NCBI GenBank assembly: GCA_963845675.1
Contig: CAWJSX010000001.1
Span: forward strand, 62,001-126,000
From: CAWJMD01 sp963845675
GTDB lineage: Bacteria; Actinomycetota; Actinomycetes; Actinomycetales; CAWJMD01
Reading direction: 5' to 3'
Length of the DNA: 64,000 bases
Shown here: positions 30,714 to 40,493 of the stretch, one piece after another
How the letters are laid out: every line of letters starts with the position of its first letter
Numbering within the stretch: position 1 is the first letter of the stretch
Made by a program: the position numbers and the translations under genes
Notes under the pieces: generated by a model
Database searches by the model: none
What the model saw: the letters and a program-made list of their open reading frames with translations, nothing else
What the model was told of the DNA's origin: nothing

Positions 30714-32531
30714 TCACTCGGACGCCAGGCTGGGCCCGACAGGTCCGCGCAGTGACCTCGCTGCCGGCGCGGCGGCGATCGCGCCGATCGCCACGACGAC
30801 CGCCACGATCGTCGCGGCCAGCCACCCTACCGACGGCAGTGCGGCGCCGTCGCTGCCTCCGTTGGCGTCCGCGTAGGCCAGCGAGAAGACGAGGAGCCCA
30901 GCCGGAACGCCGACGAGCGCACCGGCCGTCCCGGCCAGGACCTGACCGGTCACGAGCCGGCCCGCCGCCTGGCGGCGGGTCAGCCCGACGGCCCGCAGTC
31001 GTGCTCCGGTCACCACGCCCTGCCGCGCCTCGAAGTAGCCGACCCCCCACGTCGTGAGCGTCGCCACGGCCAGCAGCGCCGCGCTGCAGACCAGCACGAG
31101 CGTCCGCAGCCGCACGTCCGCGGCCGCGTCGGCCTGAGCCAGCACCGACACGTCGATCCCCGGGGGTGCCGGGCCGCGGCCGGTGCGCGCCTCCTGCGCG
31201 AACGTGGCCTCCATGCAGAGGACTGACACGACGGTCGCCGTGGCGAGGCCGGTGCTCGAGGTGGTGAGCAGGCTGCGCCAGGGGTTGCGTCCGGCCGACC
31301 GCGCCCCGAGCAGGACCGGCACGGGCAGGTGCAGCGCAGCGGCCACGTCGCCGACCACGTCGCGCGCGCGTGGCGTGCCCAGCCGCGGGACGAGGGCCCC
31401 AACGGTCGTGCCGCGTACCCCCTGCAGCGCCGGGGCGGCTGCCGCGGCGACCACGACGAGACCCGCCACGGTGGTCGCCGCAGCCCTGCCCCAGGTGGTC
31501 GGTGGCACGGTGGACGTGCCCGCCGAGGAGGCGAGGGTCCCGGAGAGCAGGGGCGCGAGCCGGCCGCCCCCGACGAGCCCGACCAGCGTCGCCACCAGGG
31601 CGATGAGCAGGTGCGGGGCAAGGAGCGCCAACACCACCTCGCCCGGCGTGAACCCGGCGGCCTTCAGAGCGCCGATGCGCCGTGAGTCGGCGGCCGTCCT
31701 CGCCCGGACGAGCAGCACCACGGCCGCGCAGGTGAGCAGCAGCAGCAGACCACTCACCGACAGGAGCACGGCTCGGGTGGTCTTCACCTCGGCGAGGGTG
31801 GCCTCGCGGGTCTCCACCCACGTGCTGAATCCGGGACCCTGTCGGCCGGCCTCGGCGCCGACGGGCGGTGCGCCGTGCGCCCGTGCGAAGTTCGTGGCCT
31901 GGCCGGGATCGGCCAACCTCAGGTGGACCTGGACGCCGGTGAGGGCTGCGTCCCGGGCCAGTGCCTGGACCGTGGCCGTGCTGGTCCACGCCAGGCCCGG
32001 GACCGTGCGGGGGAAGGGCGGTTGGGCCAGGCTCACCGCGACCCCCGTCACCGTCAGGCTCCGTCCGCCGACCGTCAGCCGCTCGCCCACGGAGACCCCC
32101 AGGGCGTCAGCCAGGCTCCGTTCGACCACCAGACCGGACAGGTCGGCGGCCCCTTCGGTGACGGCCGGCCGCTCGACGGCCGCGTCGAAGGTGTCCCGTC
32201 CGACGAGCTTGAGCAGCAGGTCGGTGTCGCCCGTGCCCGCGGCAGTGCGGTGCACGGTGACGAAGGCGAACGGCCAGGGACCGGACGACGCCACGACGCC
32301 CGCCTCGCCGCGCATCGGCGTGACGTCCCCGGTCGCGCCCTCGGCGACCACGTGGGCGCCGCGCGTCCGCTCCCACGTGGCCTCCCACGGGGAGAGGGCT
32401 GCGGACCGGACGGCCAGCGCCAGGCTGAGCGTGGTCGTCGCGACGGTGACGGCGACGAGGAGGACCAGGCCGGTGGACAGGTGGGACCGGGCACCGATCA
32501 GCGCCACCCGCAGCGCCGCCCCCCACCTCAT
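30714..32531 (-). CDS. ABC transporter permease, FtsX family
   Basis: 605 aa with an N-terminal membrane anchor (TGLVLLVAVTVATTTLSLALA), a large extracytoplasmic domain (about residues 50-240), a three-helix FtsX core around residues 260-350 (VLLSVSGLLLLLTCAAVVLLV), and a second set of helices at the C-terminus. Export or mechanotransmission permeases of this kind work with a MacB-like ATPase, here the gene directly upstream, whose end overlaps this gene's start by four bases. The substrate is unknown; PadR-controlled relatives often deal with peptides or lipophilic drugs. Confidence 0.88.
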   Translation of the reverse strand: MRWGAALRVALIGARSHLSTGLVLLVAVTVATTTLSLALAVRSAALSPWEATWERTRGAHVVAEGATGDVTPMRGEAGVVASSGPWPFAFVTVHRTAAGTGDTDLLLKLVGRDTFDAAVERPAVTEGAADLSGLVVERSLADALGVSVGERLTVGGRSLTVTGVAVSLAQPPFPRTVPGLAWTSTATVQALARDAALTGVQVHLRLADPGQATNFARAHGAPPVGAEAGRQGPGFSTWVETREATLAEVKTTRAVLLSVSGLLLLLTCAAVVLLVRARTAADSRRIGALKAAGFTPGEVVLALLAPHLLIALVATLVGLVGGGRLAPLLSGTLASSAGTSTVPPTTWGRAAATTVAGLVVVAAAAAPALQGVRGTTVGALVPRLGTPRARDVVGDVAAALHLPVPVLLGARSAGRNPWRSLLTTSSTGLATATVVSVLCMEATFAQEARTGRGPAPPGIDVSVLAQADAAADVRLRTLVLVCSAALLAVATLTTWGVGYFEARQGVVTGARLRAVGLTRRQAAGRLVTGQVLAGTAGALVGVPAGLLVFSLAYADANGGSDGAALPSVGWLAATIVAVVVAIGAIAAAPAARSLRGPVGPSLASE

Positions 32532-33247
32532 CCCAGGTCCAGACCGATCACGCTGTGGACGGGCGTGAGACCGTCCAGGCGCGTCTCGTCGACGATCGAG
32601 CCGTCCCGCATCCCGAGGACGCGGTCGGCCGTCGTCGCGACCCGCGCGTCGTGGGTGACCAGAAGGGTGGCCTGCCCTGCGCCACGGACCCGCGCCAGCA
32701 GCCCCAGCATCTCACCGGTGGCGCGCGAGTCGAGCGCTCCGGTCGGCTCGTCGGCGAGCAGCACGGACGGTCCGTTCACCAGGGCCCGGGCGAGCGCGAC
32801 CCTCTGCCTCTGCCCACCCGAGAGCCGGTGCGGAAGGTGCATCGCGCGGTCGGCCACGTCGAGGGCCTCGAGCAGGTCGGTCGCCCGCCTGCGGGCCTCG
32901 GGCCGCGTCGTCCCGACGAGCAGGGCGGGCAGCTCGACGTTCTCGACCGCCGTCAGCTCGTCCACCAGGTGGCTGTCCTGCAGCACGAACCCGATGTGCC
33001 GGCGTCGGAGCCTGGCCCAGGCCGCTTCGCCGAGGCCCGTGGTGCTCCGACCGTCGAGGGTGACGGTGCCCTCGTCCGGACGGTCGAGCCCCCCGAGCAG
33101 GTGGAGCAGCGTCGACTTCCCGCACCCGCTGGGGCCCATCACCGAGACGGTCTCGCCCTCACGCAGCGTCAGGTCGACACGGTCGACCGCGACGACCGGC
33201 ACGTCACCGCCGGTGAAGCGCTTGACGAGGCCGTGGGCCTCCAACAT
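32528..33247 (-). CDS. ABC transporter ATP-binding protein (LolD/MacB type)
   Basis: 239 aa from ATG 33247, chosen because GGAGGTGA precedes it by eight bases; a GTG at 33256 lies inside that ribosome-binding site. Walker A is GPSGCGKST, the Q-loop is FVLQDSHLVDELTA, the signature is LSGGQRQRVALARAL, Walker B is VLLADEP with TGALD, and the switch His is in LLVTHD. It energises the FtsX-type permease encoded next (4-base overlap) and follows the PadR gene (stop at 33253), so the three form one operon. Confidence 0.93.
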   Translation of the reverse strand: MLEAHGLVKRFTGGDVPVVAVDRVDLTLREGETVSVMGPSGCGKSTLLHLLGGLDRPDEGTVTLDGRSTTGLGEAAWARLRRRHIGFVLQDSHLVDELTAVENVELPALLVGTTRPEARRRATDLLEALDVADRAMHLPHRLSGGQRQRVALARALVNGPSVLLADEPTGALDSRATGEMLGLLARVRGAGQATLLVTHDARVATTADRVLGMRDGSIVDETRLDGLTPVHSVIGLDLG

Positions 33248-33252
33248 CCCGC

Positions 33253-33771
33253 TCACCTCCGGTCACCTGTCGCCCAGTGGCGCTCGCAGGCCTCCAGCCA
33301 GCGCAGGTCGGCCTGCAGCCGGAGGGCCGTCGCCTCCAGCAGCAACGTGCCGTCCTCCGTCGTGTCGGCGTCCCCGAGGGCGCGCTGCACCTGGCCGAGC
33401 ACTCGCAGCAGCTCGCGACGCTGGACGTCGACCAGCGTCAGCGGGTCGGCGAGCCGCGCGGCAGCCGCGGCGACGAGCTTCAGGTGGAAGTCGACGGGCG
33501 CGGCCTTCGTCCAGGACGTGTCGGCCAGCCACTCGTGGACGCGCTCCCGGCCGGCCGCCGTCGCGGCGTAGACCTTCTTGTCGGCGCGGGTGGCCTGCTC
33601 GACCTGCTCGGCGACGACCAGACCGGCCCGCTCGAGGCGGGTGAGGGTGACGTAGACCTGGCCGGGGTTGAGCTCCCCGTCGGCCGCGCCGAGAGCGGCC
33701 GAGAGCCGCTGGTGCAGCTCGTACCCGTGCGCGGGCTCCTTGCTGACGAGGGCCAGGATCGCGTCTCTCAT
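33253..33771 (-). CDS. PadR family transcriptional regulator
   Basis: 172 aa. The N-terminal winged helix of PadR is clear: ILALVSKEPAHGYELHQRLS, LNPGQVYVTLTRLERAGLV, then the wing with VYAATAAGRERVHEWL. The C-terminal half is the vinculin-like helical dimerisation domain (FHLKLVAAAAARL onward). It should repress its own operon, which encodes the ABC exporter, until a toxic ligand binds. An AT-rich island just upstream of its ATG is the likely operator. Confidence 0.92.
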   Translation of the reverse strand: MRDAILALVSKEPAHGYELHQRLSAALGAADGELNPGQVYVTLTRLERAGLVVAEQVEQATRADKKVYAATAAGRERVHEWLADTSWTKAAPVDFHLKLVAAAAARLADPLTLVDVQRRELLRVLGQVQRALGDADTTEDGTLLLEATALRLQADLRWLEACERHWATGDRR

Positions 33772-33780
33772 GTCGCACCC

Positions 33781-33800
33781 ATAACCGTTAGGTATAACAG
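33781..33800. promoter_or_regulatory. AT-rich promoter/operator candidate of padR operon
   Basis: On the minus strand, TTATACCTAACGGTTAT is the most AT-rich stretch nearby and lies 10 bases before the padR ATG. Its ends form an imperfect inverted repeat (ATACC and GGTTAT). The position suits a core promoter overlapped by an autorepressor site. Confidence 0.4.
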
Positions 33801-33915
33801 TGAGGGGTCAACCCGTCAAGAGGGGGTCAGGACGTTGGGCACTACCCCGGTCGCTCGCGCACGGGTGTGATGGAGGGTGACAACCCGCCGTCTACGTACG
33901 TGCAAGGGAGCCGAC

Positions 33916-34182
33916 ATGGACCTCGAGAAGAGTGACGAGCGGCGCGAAGCCGCCGTGAAGCGGGTGAAGGAGAAGCGGGACTTCAAGGGCCACGCTGCCG
34001 TCTACGTGATCGTCAACGTCGCGATCATCGCCATCTGGGCCCTCTCGGGGGCGGGCTACTTCTGGCCGATCTGGGCGATCGTCGGCTGGGGCGTCGGGTT
34101 GGCGTTCCACGGATGGGGCGCCTACTTCGAGCGGTCGATCAGCGAGGAGCAGATCCAGCGCGAGATGGAGCGAGGCCGGTAG
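33916..34182 (+). CDS. 2TM domain-containing membrane protein
   Basis: 88 aa. The charged N-terminus (about 24 residues, rich in Lys, Arg and Glu) is followed by two helices: HAAVYVIVNVAIIAIWALSG and YFWPIWAIVGWGVGLAFHGW, then a short charged helix. This is the pattern of the 2TM domain, found alone or fused to histidine kinases. AAGGGAG ends five bases before the ATG at 33916. It sits between two ABC exporter loci that run in the opposite direction, so no operon link can be drawn. Function unknown. Confidence 0.85.
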   Translation: MDLEKSDERREAAVKRVKEKRDFKGHAAVYVIVNVAIIAIWALSGAGYFWPIWAIVGWGVGLAFHGWGAYFERSISEEQIQREMERGR

Positions 34183-34188
34183 GCGGCC

Positions 34189-36705
34189 CTACTCGGTCGT
34201 GATCGCGCGGAGCACGTCGAGCCGCACGGCCCGCACGGCGGGCAGGACCGCCGCCACGACGCCGGCCACCGCTGCGGCCAGGATCACCGCCAGCAGCGTC
34301 AGCCAGGGGATCGCGAGCGTCTCGAGCCCCTGGCTCGCCACGGCGCGTTGCAGCACGATGCCGAGACCGAGACCGAGAGCCGCACCGAGCAGCGCGCCGA
34401 ACACGGCCGTCGCCACCGACTCGACGGTGATCATCCGGAAGAGCTGGCCGCGGGTGAGGCCGACGGCCCGGAGGAGACCGATCTCACGCGTGCGCTCGAA
34501 GACGGAGAGCGCGAGCGTGTTGATGATGCCGAGCACCGCGATGACGATGCTCAGGGCCAGCAGCACGTAGAGGATGCCGAGGATCTGGTTGATGCTGTCG
34601 GCCTGGGAGTCGGTGAACTCCGTACCGTCCTGCACGGACACCACCAGGAAGGGCTTGACGATGTCGACGAGCCCGGACCTCAGGGCGGCCACGTCTGCGC
34701 CGTCGGCGGCCTTGACGTAGACGAGGAAGTCGCCCTGCTCGGGGACGGGCACGGCCTCGCGGTAGAGCTCCCGCGGGACCACCATCGGCCCGCCGATGAC
34801 CTGGTTGTCCTCGTAGACACCGCCGACCGTCAGGGTCCGGCCGGTGAGGGTGCCCAGGGACGCGGTGACCGTGTCGCCGAGCTCCCAGCCCCGCTCGGAC
34901 GCGAGGGACTCGTTGACCAGGATGTCCCCGTCGTCGAGTGCCTGCAGCGAGCCGTCGGCCATCGAGACGAGGACGTTGTCGGCGATACCGGCGGCGTCCG
35001 CCGCGATCGCGAAGGTGGTCTCGTCGTCGATCTCGACCCCGAGCCCGCCGATCGTCGCCACGGACGCCACCTCGGGCAGCTCGGCCACCCGCTCCGCGAC
35101 AGTGCCGGGGAACTGCACCTGGCCACCGCCGTTCAGCACGTAGTCGGCCGTCAGCTGGGTCTGCACGAGGTCGCTGACGCTGGCCTTCGCTGACTGCGCG
35201 AGAACGGAGATCGCTGCCATCAGCGCCAGCCCGATCATCAGGGCCGACGCCGTCGTGGCGGTGCGCCGCGGGTTGCGCAGCGAGTTCTCGCGCGCGAGCC
35301 GTCCGACGGCCCCGAAGGCGAGCACGAACGGGGCGGCCACGACCCGGACCACCGGACGCGTGGTCAGCGGCGCGGCCACGAGGACCCCGAGCAGGGTCAT
35401 GGCCGCTCCGGCCCCCAGAAGCAGCCACTGGACGTCGTCGCCGAGGCCCACGACGAGCAGGACGACACCCACCACCGTCGCCGTGACTCCGACGATCCCT
35501 CGTGTCCGCAGGCCCTTGGGGGTCAGGATGACGTCGTCGCGCATCGCCTCGACGGGTGCGACCCGTGATGCGCGCACGGCGGGGACCAGGGCGGAGAGCA
35601 TGGTGACCACGACGCCGATGGCGAAGCTCCAGGCGACGGTCCGGGGGCGCACCGGCAGCTCGCCCGAGCTCTCGATCCCGATCAGCGGCTGCAGCCCGGC
35701 GGCGAGGCCGATGCCCAGCAGCAGCCCGAGGGCGGACCCGATGATGCCGACCACGACCGACTCCCCGAGCACCACTCGTTGGACCTGCCCCCTGGTAGCG
35801 CCCATCGCCCGCAGCAGCGCGAGCTCGCGACCACGTTGGGCGACAAGGATCGAGAACGTGTTGGCGATGATGAACGCGCCGACGAACAGGCTGATGCCCG
35901 CGAACACGAGCAGGAACGTGTTGACGAAGCCGAGGCCGACCTCGACCTGGTCGCGGACCTCCTGCTTCAGCTCCTCGCCCGTCACCGCCTCGGCCTGCGG
36001 TGGCAGCACCTGCGCGATGCGGTCCCTCAGCTCGACCTGGCTGACCCCCTCGTCGGCGGTGAGCGAGAACGAGGGGACGGCGTCGTCCGGCGAGAAGGCA
36101 GCCCGGGCGGACGGGTCGTCCAGGAGCGCGAGCGTGGCACCGGCCAGCGGCCCGTCGAACTGCACCTCGCCGACGACGGTCACCTCGCGGGGCTCGGACC
36201 CCACCAGGGCCTGGGTGGCGTCCCCGACCGACAGGCCGGACCGCTCCAGCGTGGCGCTGTCGACCACGATCTCCTGCGGTCCGCGCGGCGCGCGCCCGTC
36301 GAGAAGCGTCAGCACCGGGTCGTCGTCGGCGTAGGCGAAGCCGAGCGTGGGAGCGCCACCGACTCCGCGGACGGCCGTGCCGTCGGCACCGACGATGAGG
36401 ATGGTCCCCTGGATGTCGGGCACGGCCCGGGCGACGCCCTGCACGTCCTGCAGCTCGTCCTCCAGGTCGAGCGGCAGGCGCGTCATCAGGCCTTCGCCGC
36501 TGATGTTGCTCCCGCCCTCCAGGCCGCGGACGGATACGTCCGTTCCCTGGGACGACGTCTCGATCAGGGAGTCGAACGTGGTGCGGAGGCTGTCGGTGAG
36601 CACGAACGAGCCGGCGACGAACGCGACACCCAGGGCGACGGCGAAGAGTGTGAGGAGGAAGCGGAGCACGTGCCCCCGCACGCTCCTCAGCGTCAGTCGG
36701 AGCAC
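34189..36705 (-). CDS. ABC transporter permease with two FtsX domains
   Basis: 838 aa. The N-terminal anchor is FLLTLFAVALGVAFVAGSFV. A first extracytoplasmic domain is followed by an FtsX core near residues 255-390 (NTFLLVFAGISLFVGAFIIA), a second anchor, a second periplasmic-side domain, and a C-terminal FtsX core (LYVLLALSIVIAVLGIINTL, then LAVILAAAVAGVVAAVLPAV). It partners the ATPase encoded one base upstream. This duplicated-FtsX layout is common in actinobacteria for export of lipids or antimicrobial compounds; the substrate is unknown. GTG start at 36705; the frame is intact over the full length. Confidence 0.92.
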   Translation of the reverse strand: MLRLTLRSVRGHVLRFLLTLFAVALGVAFVAGSFVLTDSLRTTFDSLIETSSQGTDVSVRGLEGGSNISGEGLMTRLPLDLEDELQDVQGVARAVPDIQGTILIVGADGTAVRGVGGAPTLGFAYADDDPVLTLLDGRAPRGPQEIVVDSATLERSGLSVGDATQALVGSEPREVTVVGEVQFDGPLAGATLALLDDPSARAAFSPDDAVPSFSLTADEGVSQVELRDRIAQVLPPQAEAVTGEELKQEVRDQVEVGLGFVNTFLLVFAGISLFVGAFIIANTFSILVAQRGRELALLRAMGATRGQVQRVVLGESVVVGIIGSALGLLLGIGLAAGLQPLIGIESSGELPVRPRTVAWSFAIGVVVTMLSALVPAVRASRVAPVEAMRDDVILTPKGLRTRGIVGVTATVVGVVLLVVGLGDDVQWLLLGAGAAMTLLGVLVAAPLTTRPVVRVVAAPFVLAFGAVGRLARENSLRNPRRTATTASALMIGLALMAAISVLAQSAKASVSDLVQTQLTADYVLNGGGQVQFPGTVAERVAELPEVASVATIGGLGVEIDDETTFAIAADAAGIADNVLVSMADGSLQALDDGDILVNESLASERGWELGDTVTASLGTLTGRTLTVGGVYEDNQVIGGPMVVPRELYREAVPVPEQGDFLVYVKAADGADVAALRSGLVDIVKPFLVVSVQDGTEFTDSQADSINQILGILYVLLALSIVIAVLGIINTLALSVFERTREIGLLRAVGLTRGQLFRMITVESVATAVFGALLGAALGLGLGIVLQRAVASQGLETLAIPWLTLLAVILAAAVAGVVAAVLPAVRAVRLDVLRAITTE

Positions 36706-36706
36706 G

Positions 36707-37471
36707 TCAGGTCCTCCGGCCCGAGGGCTCGAAGACTCGCATCCGCTCGAGCACGGCGTCGGCCGTCGGGTCCCGGATCTCGTCGACGATCCGGCCGTCC
36801 GCCAGGAACAGCACGCGGTCGGCGTAGGCGGCCGCGAACGGCTCGTGGGTGACGATCACGACCGTCTGCCCGAACTCGTCGACCGACCGGCGCAGGAACC
36901 CGAGGATCTCCTGGCTCGCGCCCGAGTCGAGGTTGCCCGTCGGCTCGTCGGCGAAGATGATCGTGGGCCTGCTGACCATCGCCCGCGCGCACGCGACGCG
37001 TTGCTGCTGGCCTCCGGAAAGCTGGTTCGGCCTGTGTCCCAAGCGGTCCCGCAAGCCCACGGTGTCGATGACCGTGTCGAACCACTTCTGGTCGACCTTC
37101 GCGCCCGCGATGTCGAGGGGGAGGGTGATGTTCTCCTTCGCCGTCAGAGTCGGGACGAGGTTGAACGACTGGAAGACGAAGCCGAGGCGCTCACGGCGCA
37201 GGTGCGCGAGCGCCTTGTCCTTCAGGTCCTTGATGGCGACGCCGTCGATGACCACGTCCCCGCTCGTCGGACGGTCGAGAGCCGCCATGCAGTGCATGAG
37301 CGTCGACTTGCCCGACCCGGACGGGCCCATGATCGCTGTCAGCCGACCTCGCTCGAACTGCACGTCGACACCGTCGAGGGCGCGCACCACGGCCTCGCCC
37401 GTGCCGTACAGCTTGGTCAGCCCGGTCGCCTCCGCGACGACGCCGTCGGGTGCTGCTCGGTGACTGCTCAC
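36707..37471 (-). CDS. ABC transporter ATP-binding protein (MacB type)
   Basis: 254 aa from GTG 37471, which has GGAAGGGG just upstream; an in-frame GTG at 37498 is less likely. Walker A is GPSGSGKST, the Q-loop FVFQSFNLVPTLTAKEN, the signature LSGGQQQRVACARAM, Walker B IIFADEP with TGNLD, and the switch His is in VIVTHEP. It pairs with the double-FtsX permease, whose start is one base past its stop. It is more similar to typical MacB-type ATPases than to the PadR-linked copy. Confidence 0.93.
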   Translation of the reverse strand: MSSHRAAPDGVVAEATGLTKLYGTGEAVVRALDGVDVQFERGRLTAIMGPSGSGKSTLMHCMAALDRPTSGDVVIDGVAIKDLKDKALAHLRRERLGFVFQSFNLVPTLTAKENITLPLDIAGAKVDQKWFDTVIDTVGLRDRLGHRPNQLSGGQQQRVACARAMVSRPTIIFADEPTGNLDSGASQEILGFLRRSVDEFGQTVVIVTHEPFAAAYADRVLFLADGRIVDEIRDPTADAVLERMRVFEPSGRRT

Positions 37472-37772
37472 GGGACCCCTTCCGTCGACTTCGCTCACGG
37501 TAGGCCCCTCGGCCGGAGGGGCGAGGGGACGAAGGTCCCGGCCCGGGCCCCGGCGGGAGCGATGACTTCCGACCGCGGCATCGGTCGAAACCCTGACAAC
37601 CGAACCGCAACGGGCCCGGCCGAGTTCCACACGGCGGGCGGAGTGGTCCGGCTTGTCGTCGACCGGGAGCGCGCGGGAGGGTCACTGATCACGCTGTGGG
37701 TGCCCGATGCGCGTACGGCTCTCGCCGGGCTGCGCGCACCGGTGCATCTCGCACCGCTCGATGCCGAGCCCG
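37472..37772. other. intergenic region with a doubtful small reading frame
   Basis: About 300 bases between two genes that both run leftward. An 86-codon plus-strand frame (37563-37822) is open and moderately GC3-biased, but it has no ribosome-binding site, overlaps the end of the ATP-grasp gene and looks like nothing I know. The region more probably holds the promoter of the ABC operon. Confidence 0.4.
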
Positions 37773-39345
37773 CTATGCAGGGGGCAGAACCGGGGGAGCG
37801 AGCGCGGCCTGGGCTTCGGTGAGCAGCACCTGCTCGGCCCGCCGGTACCGGGCGTCGGCGTCCACGGGGAGTCGCCCGACCGCCGTGAGCCCTACCCGAC
37901 CGAGCTCGGTGAGGCAGCTGATCATGTGGAACACGATGCCGACCTGTCGCGACTGGTCGAAGTGCAGTCGGTGGCGCGCGACGATGTCGAACAGGTCGTC
38001 CGTCGACAACCCCCGCAACGCCGGTGACTCCAGGTGGTCGGTCGCCACGAGATGCCGCTCCCGCCCGGCGGGGTCAGGAAGAGCGCCGAGACGGGGTCGT
38101 AGCGGCCGTCGGTCAGGAACTGCAGGGTGAGGAACGGGTGGGTCGTGCCGCCCTTGCGCAGGTTGATCTCGATGGCGTACGTCGCCCACGCCCCCGCCTC
38201 GTCGCGCACGACGACGAAGTCGAGCGCGAAGCGTCCGAGGACGCCCTCGCGTGCCAGGCGGCGCCCGACGACCATCGCCTCTCCGCTGATCAGCCGGGCG
38301 TAGCCGTAGTCCGCGGGGAACCGGCAGCCCAGGTAGCTCTGCCCGCACGGCCCACCCAGCAGCTGGTCGTGGGTCGAGAGCAGCTCGATCCCGCCGTCCG
38401 GCAGGATCCGCAGCTGCACCGACGGGCTGCGCAGCTCGACGCCGACGATCCGCTCCTCGACGATCCCGCCGCGCTCCGCCAGCTTCGCCACGTAGTCGTC
38501 GAAGCGGATCGTCGGCTTCTCGAAGACCATGCGCTGGACCGCCTCCCGGAGCCCTGCGGTCTCCCCCGGTGAGCCTGCCGGGCCGAGGCCGCGCAGGTCG
38601 ACGAGCGCGTTGCCCGCCCCCGACACTCCCTCGTTGAGCTTGACGAGTGCCTCGACGGCGGTGGGGCGCGCTGCCCGCAGCCGGGCCAGGGCGTCGACGA
38701 CCTCGTCGACGGTGTGCAGGTCCTCGTACCCGAGCGGGTGCCGCACGCCCTCGTCGGCGAACAGCCGGCGGCACCCGGTCTTGGTCCCGAACTCCGCCAG
38801 CCTCGGGTCGGCGCCGAACATCGGGATGCCCAGTGTCAGGGCGAGGTCGCGCTCGCGCTCGGTCGTCGTGTACGGCACGAGGTGGGACCGCCGCAGGTCC
38901 GGCACGAGCGACGTGATCCGATCGAGCAGCCGCGGCCGCTCCAGGAGCTTCTCGGTCAGCGGGCGGCCCGAGGCGTCCCCGACGGGGACCAGGTGGAGTC
39001 GGGCGCGCGCGTGGCTCGGGATGACGCCGGGCAGCAACGCCAAGTAGTACTCGACGATCGTCGGGTCGATGGGCATCGACGTGACGTACACGATGCGCAG
39101 GCGCGACTGCCGGAGCAGGAGCAGGAGGACGAGGAACCGCTCCTCCTTGGCCTGCATCGCGGTCCCGCTGCTGGCTCCTCGAGCTTGTCGAGCGACACCG
39201 ACGGGACGACGACGACGGACTCGTCCGGCTCGTTGAGACCGATGATCCGCCAGACCGCGGGAAGCCGGCTCTGGAGCTCGTCGAACCTCTCGTTGCGCTC
39301 CTCCTCGGTGAGCGCCTCCAGGGTCGGCGGGGCCGTGGTGCTCAC
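37773..39345 (-). CDS. PGM1-like ATP-grasp peptide ligase (two frameshifts)
   Basis: About 523 aa after repair. The family is related to PGM1, the ATP-grasp ligase that joins a modified amino acid to peptides in pheganomycin biosynthesis. The N-terminal part has FLVLLLLLRQSRLRIVYVTS and VEYYLALLPGVIPSHAR; the ATP-grasp core has KLNEGVSGAGNALVDL (the flexible ATP-binding loop), EERIVGVELRSPSVQL and YAIEINLRKGGTTHP (metal-binding Glu-Asn); the C-terminal PGM1_C-like part has LVATDHLESPALRGL. Shifts occur near 39170 and 38065. GTG 39345 overlaps the stop of the cyclase gene (GTGA), so it is the third gene of a signalling operon. The substrate is unknown. Confidence 0.72.
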
Positions 39346-40493
39346 GGTGTCACCCGAGCCGCGTCGAGGCCGAGGACGTCGAAGGTGGCCACAGGTCGGG
39401 ACAGTCCCGCGCAGCGTGCAGCTCGCCCAACGGTCGAGTCACGGCGACGCCCTCGACAGCGGACCGGACCCGCTGCGCTGACGAGCACCTGCCACGGCTC
39501 GGCGGTGTCGCAGAGGCGGGCCGCGACGTTGGTCACCGTGCCGATCGCGGCGTAGTCGATAGCGGCCCTCGAACCCGATCCGGCCCATCGTCGCGTAGCC
39601 CTGGGCGATGCCGACGCCCAGCGCGAGGTCGTGCCCGGGCGTGCGCCACCCCTCGGACAGCTCCTGCACGCGGGCCCGCATCGCGACCGCCAGCCGCACC
39701 GCGCGGGCCGGGCCGTCGTCGACGGGGACGGGGTCGTTGAAGAACAGCATGACCCCGTCGCCCGGTGAACCGCTCGAGCGTGGCGTCGTACCGGGTGACG
39801 AGGTCGCCGATCGCCTCGTGGTAGTCGCGCAGCACCGACCAGACCTCCTCCGGCTCGGCCGTCTCCGCGAAGGGGGTGAACCCCCGCAGGTCCGCGAAGA
39901 CGACGGTGATCTCCCGGCGGTGGCCGTCGACGACGCCGTCGTCGCCCGACCGTCATCACCAGCTCGGCCACCTGCGGCGAGAGGAAGCGACGCAGCCGGC
40001 CGACCCGCTCGAGCTCGTCGACCTGGCGCTCACCCGCTCGACTCCAGCTCGGCGTTCCACGCGGCGAGCTCGGCGGCCTGGACCTCGATGGTGTCGTGGT
40101 AGCGCTTGAGCGCGCAGCAGACTGCGGACCCGCGCGAGGAGCTCCTGGTGGTCGAACGGCTTGGACAGGAAGTCGTCGGCCCCGGCCTCGATGGCGCAGC
40201 ATCTTCTCCTGGGCGCCGCTGGCCGTGATCATCACGACCGGCAGGAAGGCGGTGCGCTCGTCGGCCCGGATCCGGCGGCAGACCTCGTAGCCGTCGATGC
40301 CGGGCATGAGGATGTCGAGGAGCACGACGTCGACGGCGTCGCGCCCGAGCACGGCGAGCGCCGTCCTCGCCGCGCGGAGGCCGTCGCACGTGGTGCCCGC
40401 GCGGGCAGAGCACCGCGTCGAGCAGACGGATGTTCGCGTCGAGGTCGTCGACGACGAGGACGCTCGGCGCTGGTCGCGTTCGGGCGCGGTCAT
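39342..40493 (-). pseudogene. response regulator fused to class III nucleotide cyclase, frameshifted
   Basis: Pieces in three frames form a protein of about 385 aa: a receiver domain (SVLVVDDLDANIRLLDAVL, phospho-acceptor Asp in VVLLDILMPGIDGYEV, VVMITASG, FLSKPFDHQELLARV), a linker coiled coil, then a class III cyclase domain with both metal-binding Asp motifs (VFADLRGFTPF and FTGDGVMLFFND) and IDYAAIGTVTNVAARL. Arg stands where many adenylate cyclases have the adenine-selecting Lys before FTGDG, so cAMP as product is not certain. About eight frameshifts are needed. The ATG at 40493 overlaps the end of the kinase gene. Presumably the kinase phosphorylates it and alters cyclic nucleotide synthesis. 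Confidence 0.75.

Noticed and set aside
37563..37822. Small plus-strand frame of 86 codons
   Set aside because: It has no ribosome-binding site or leaderless -10, no recognisable sequence, and overlaps the end of the ATP-grasp gene.
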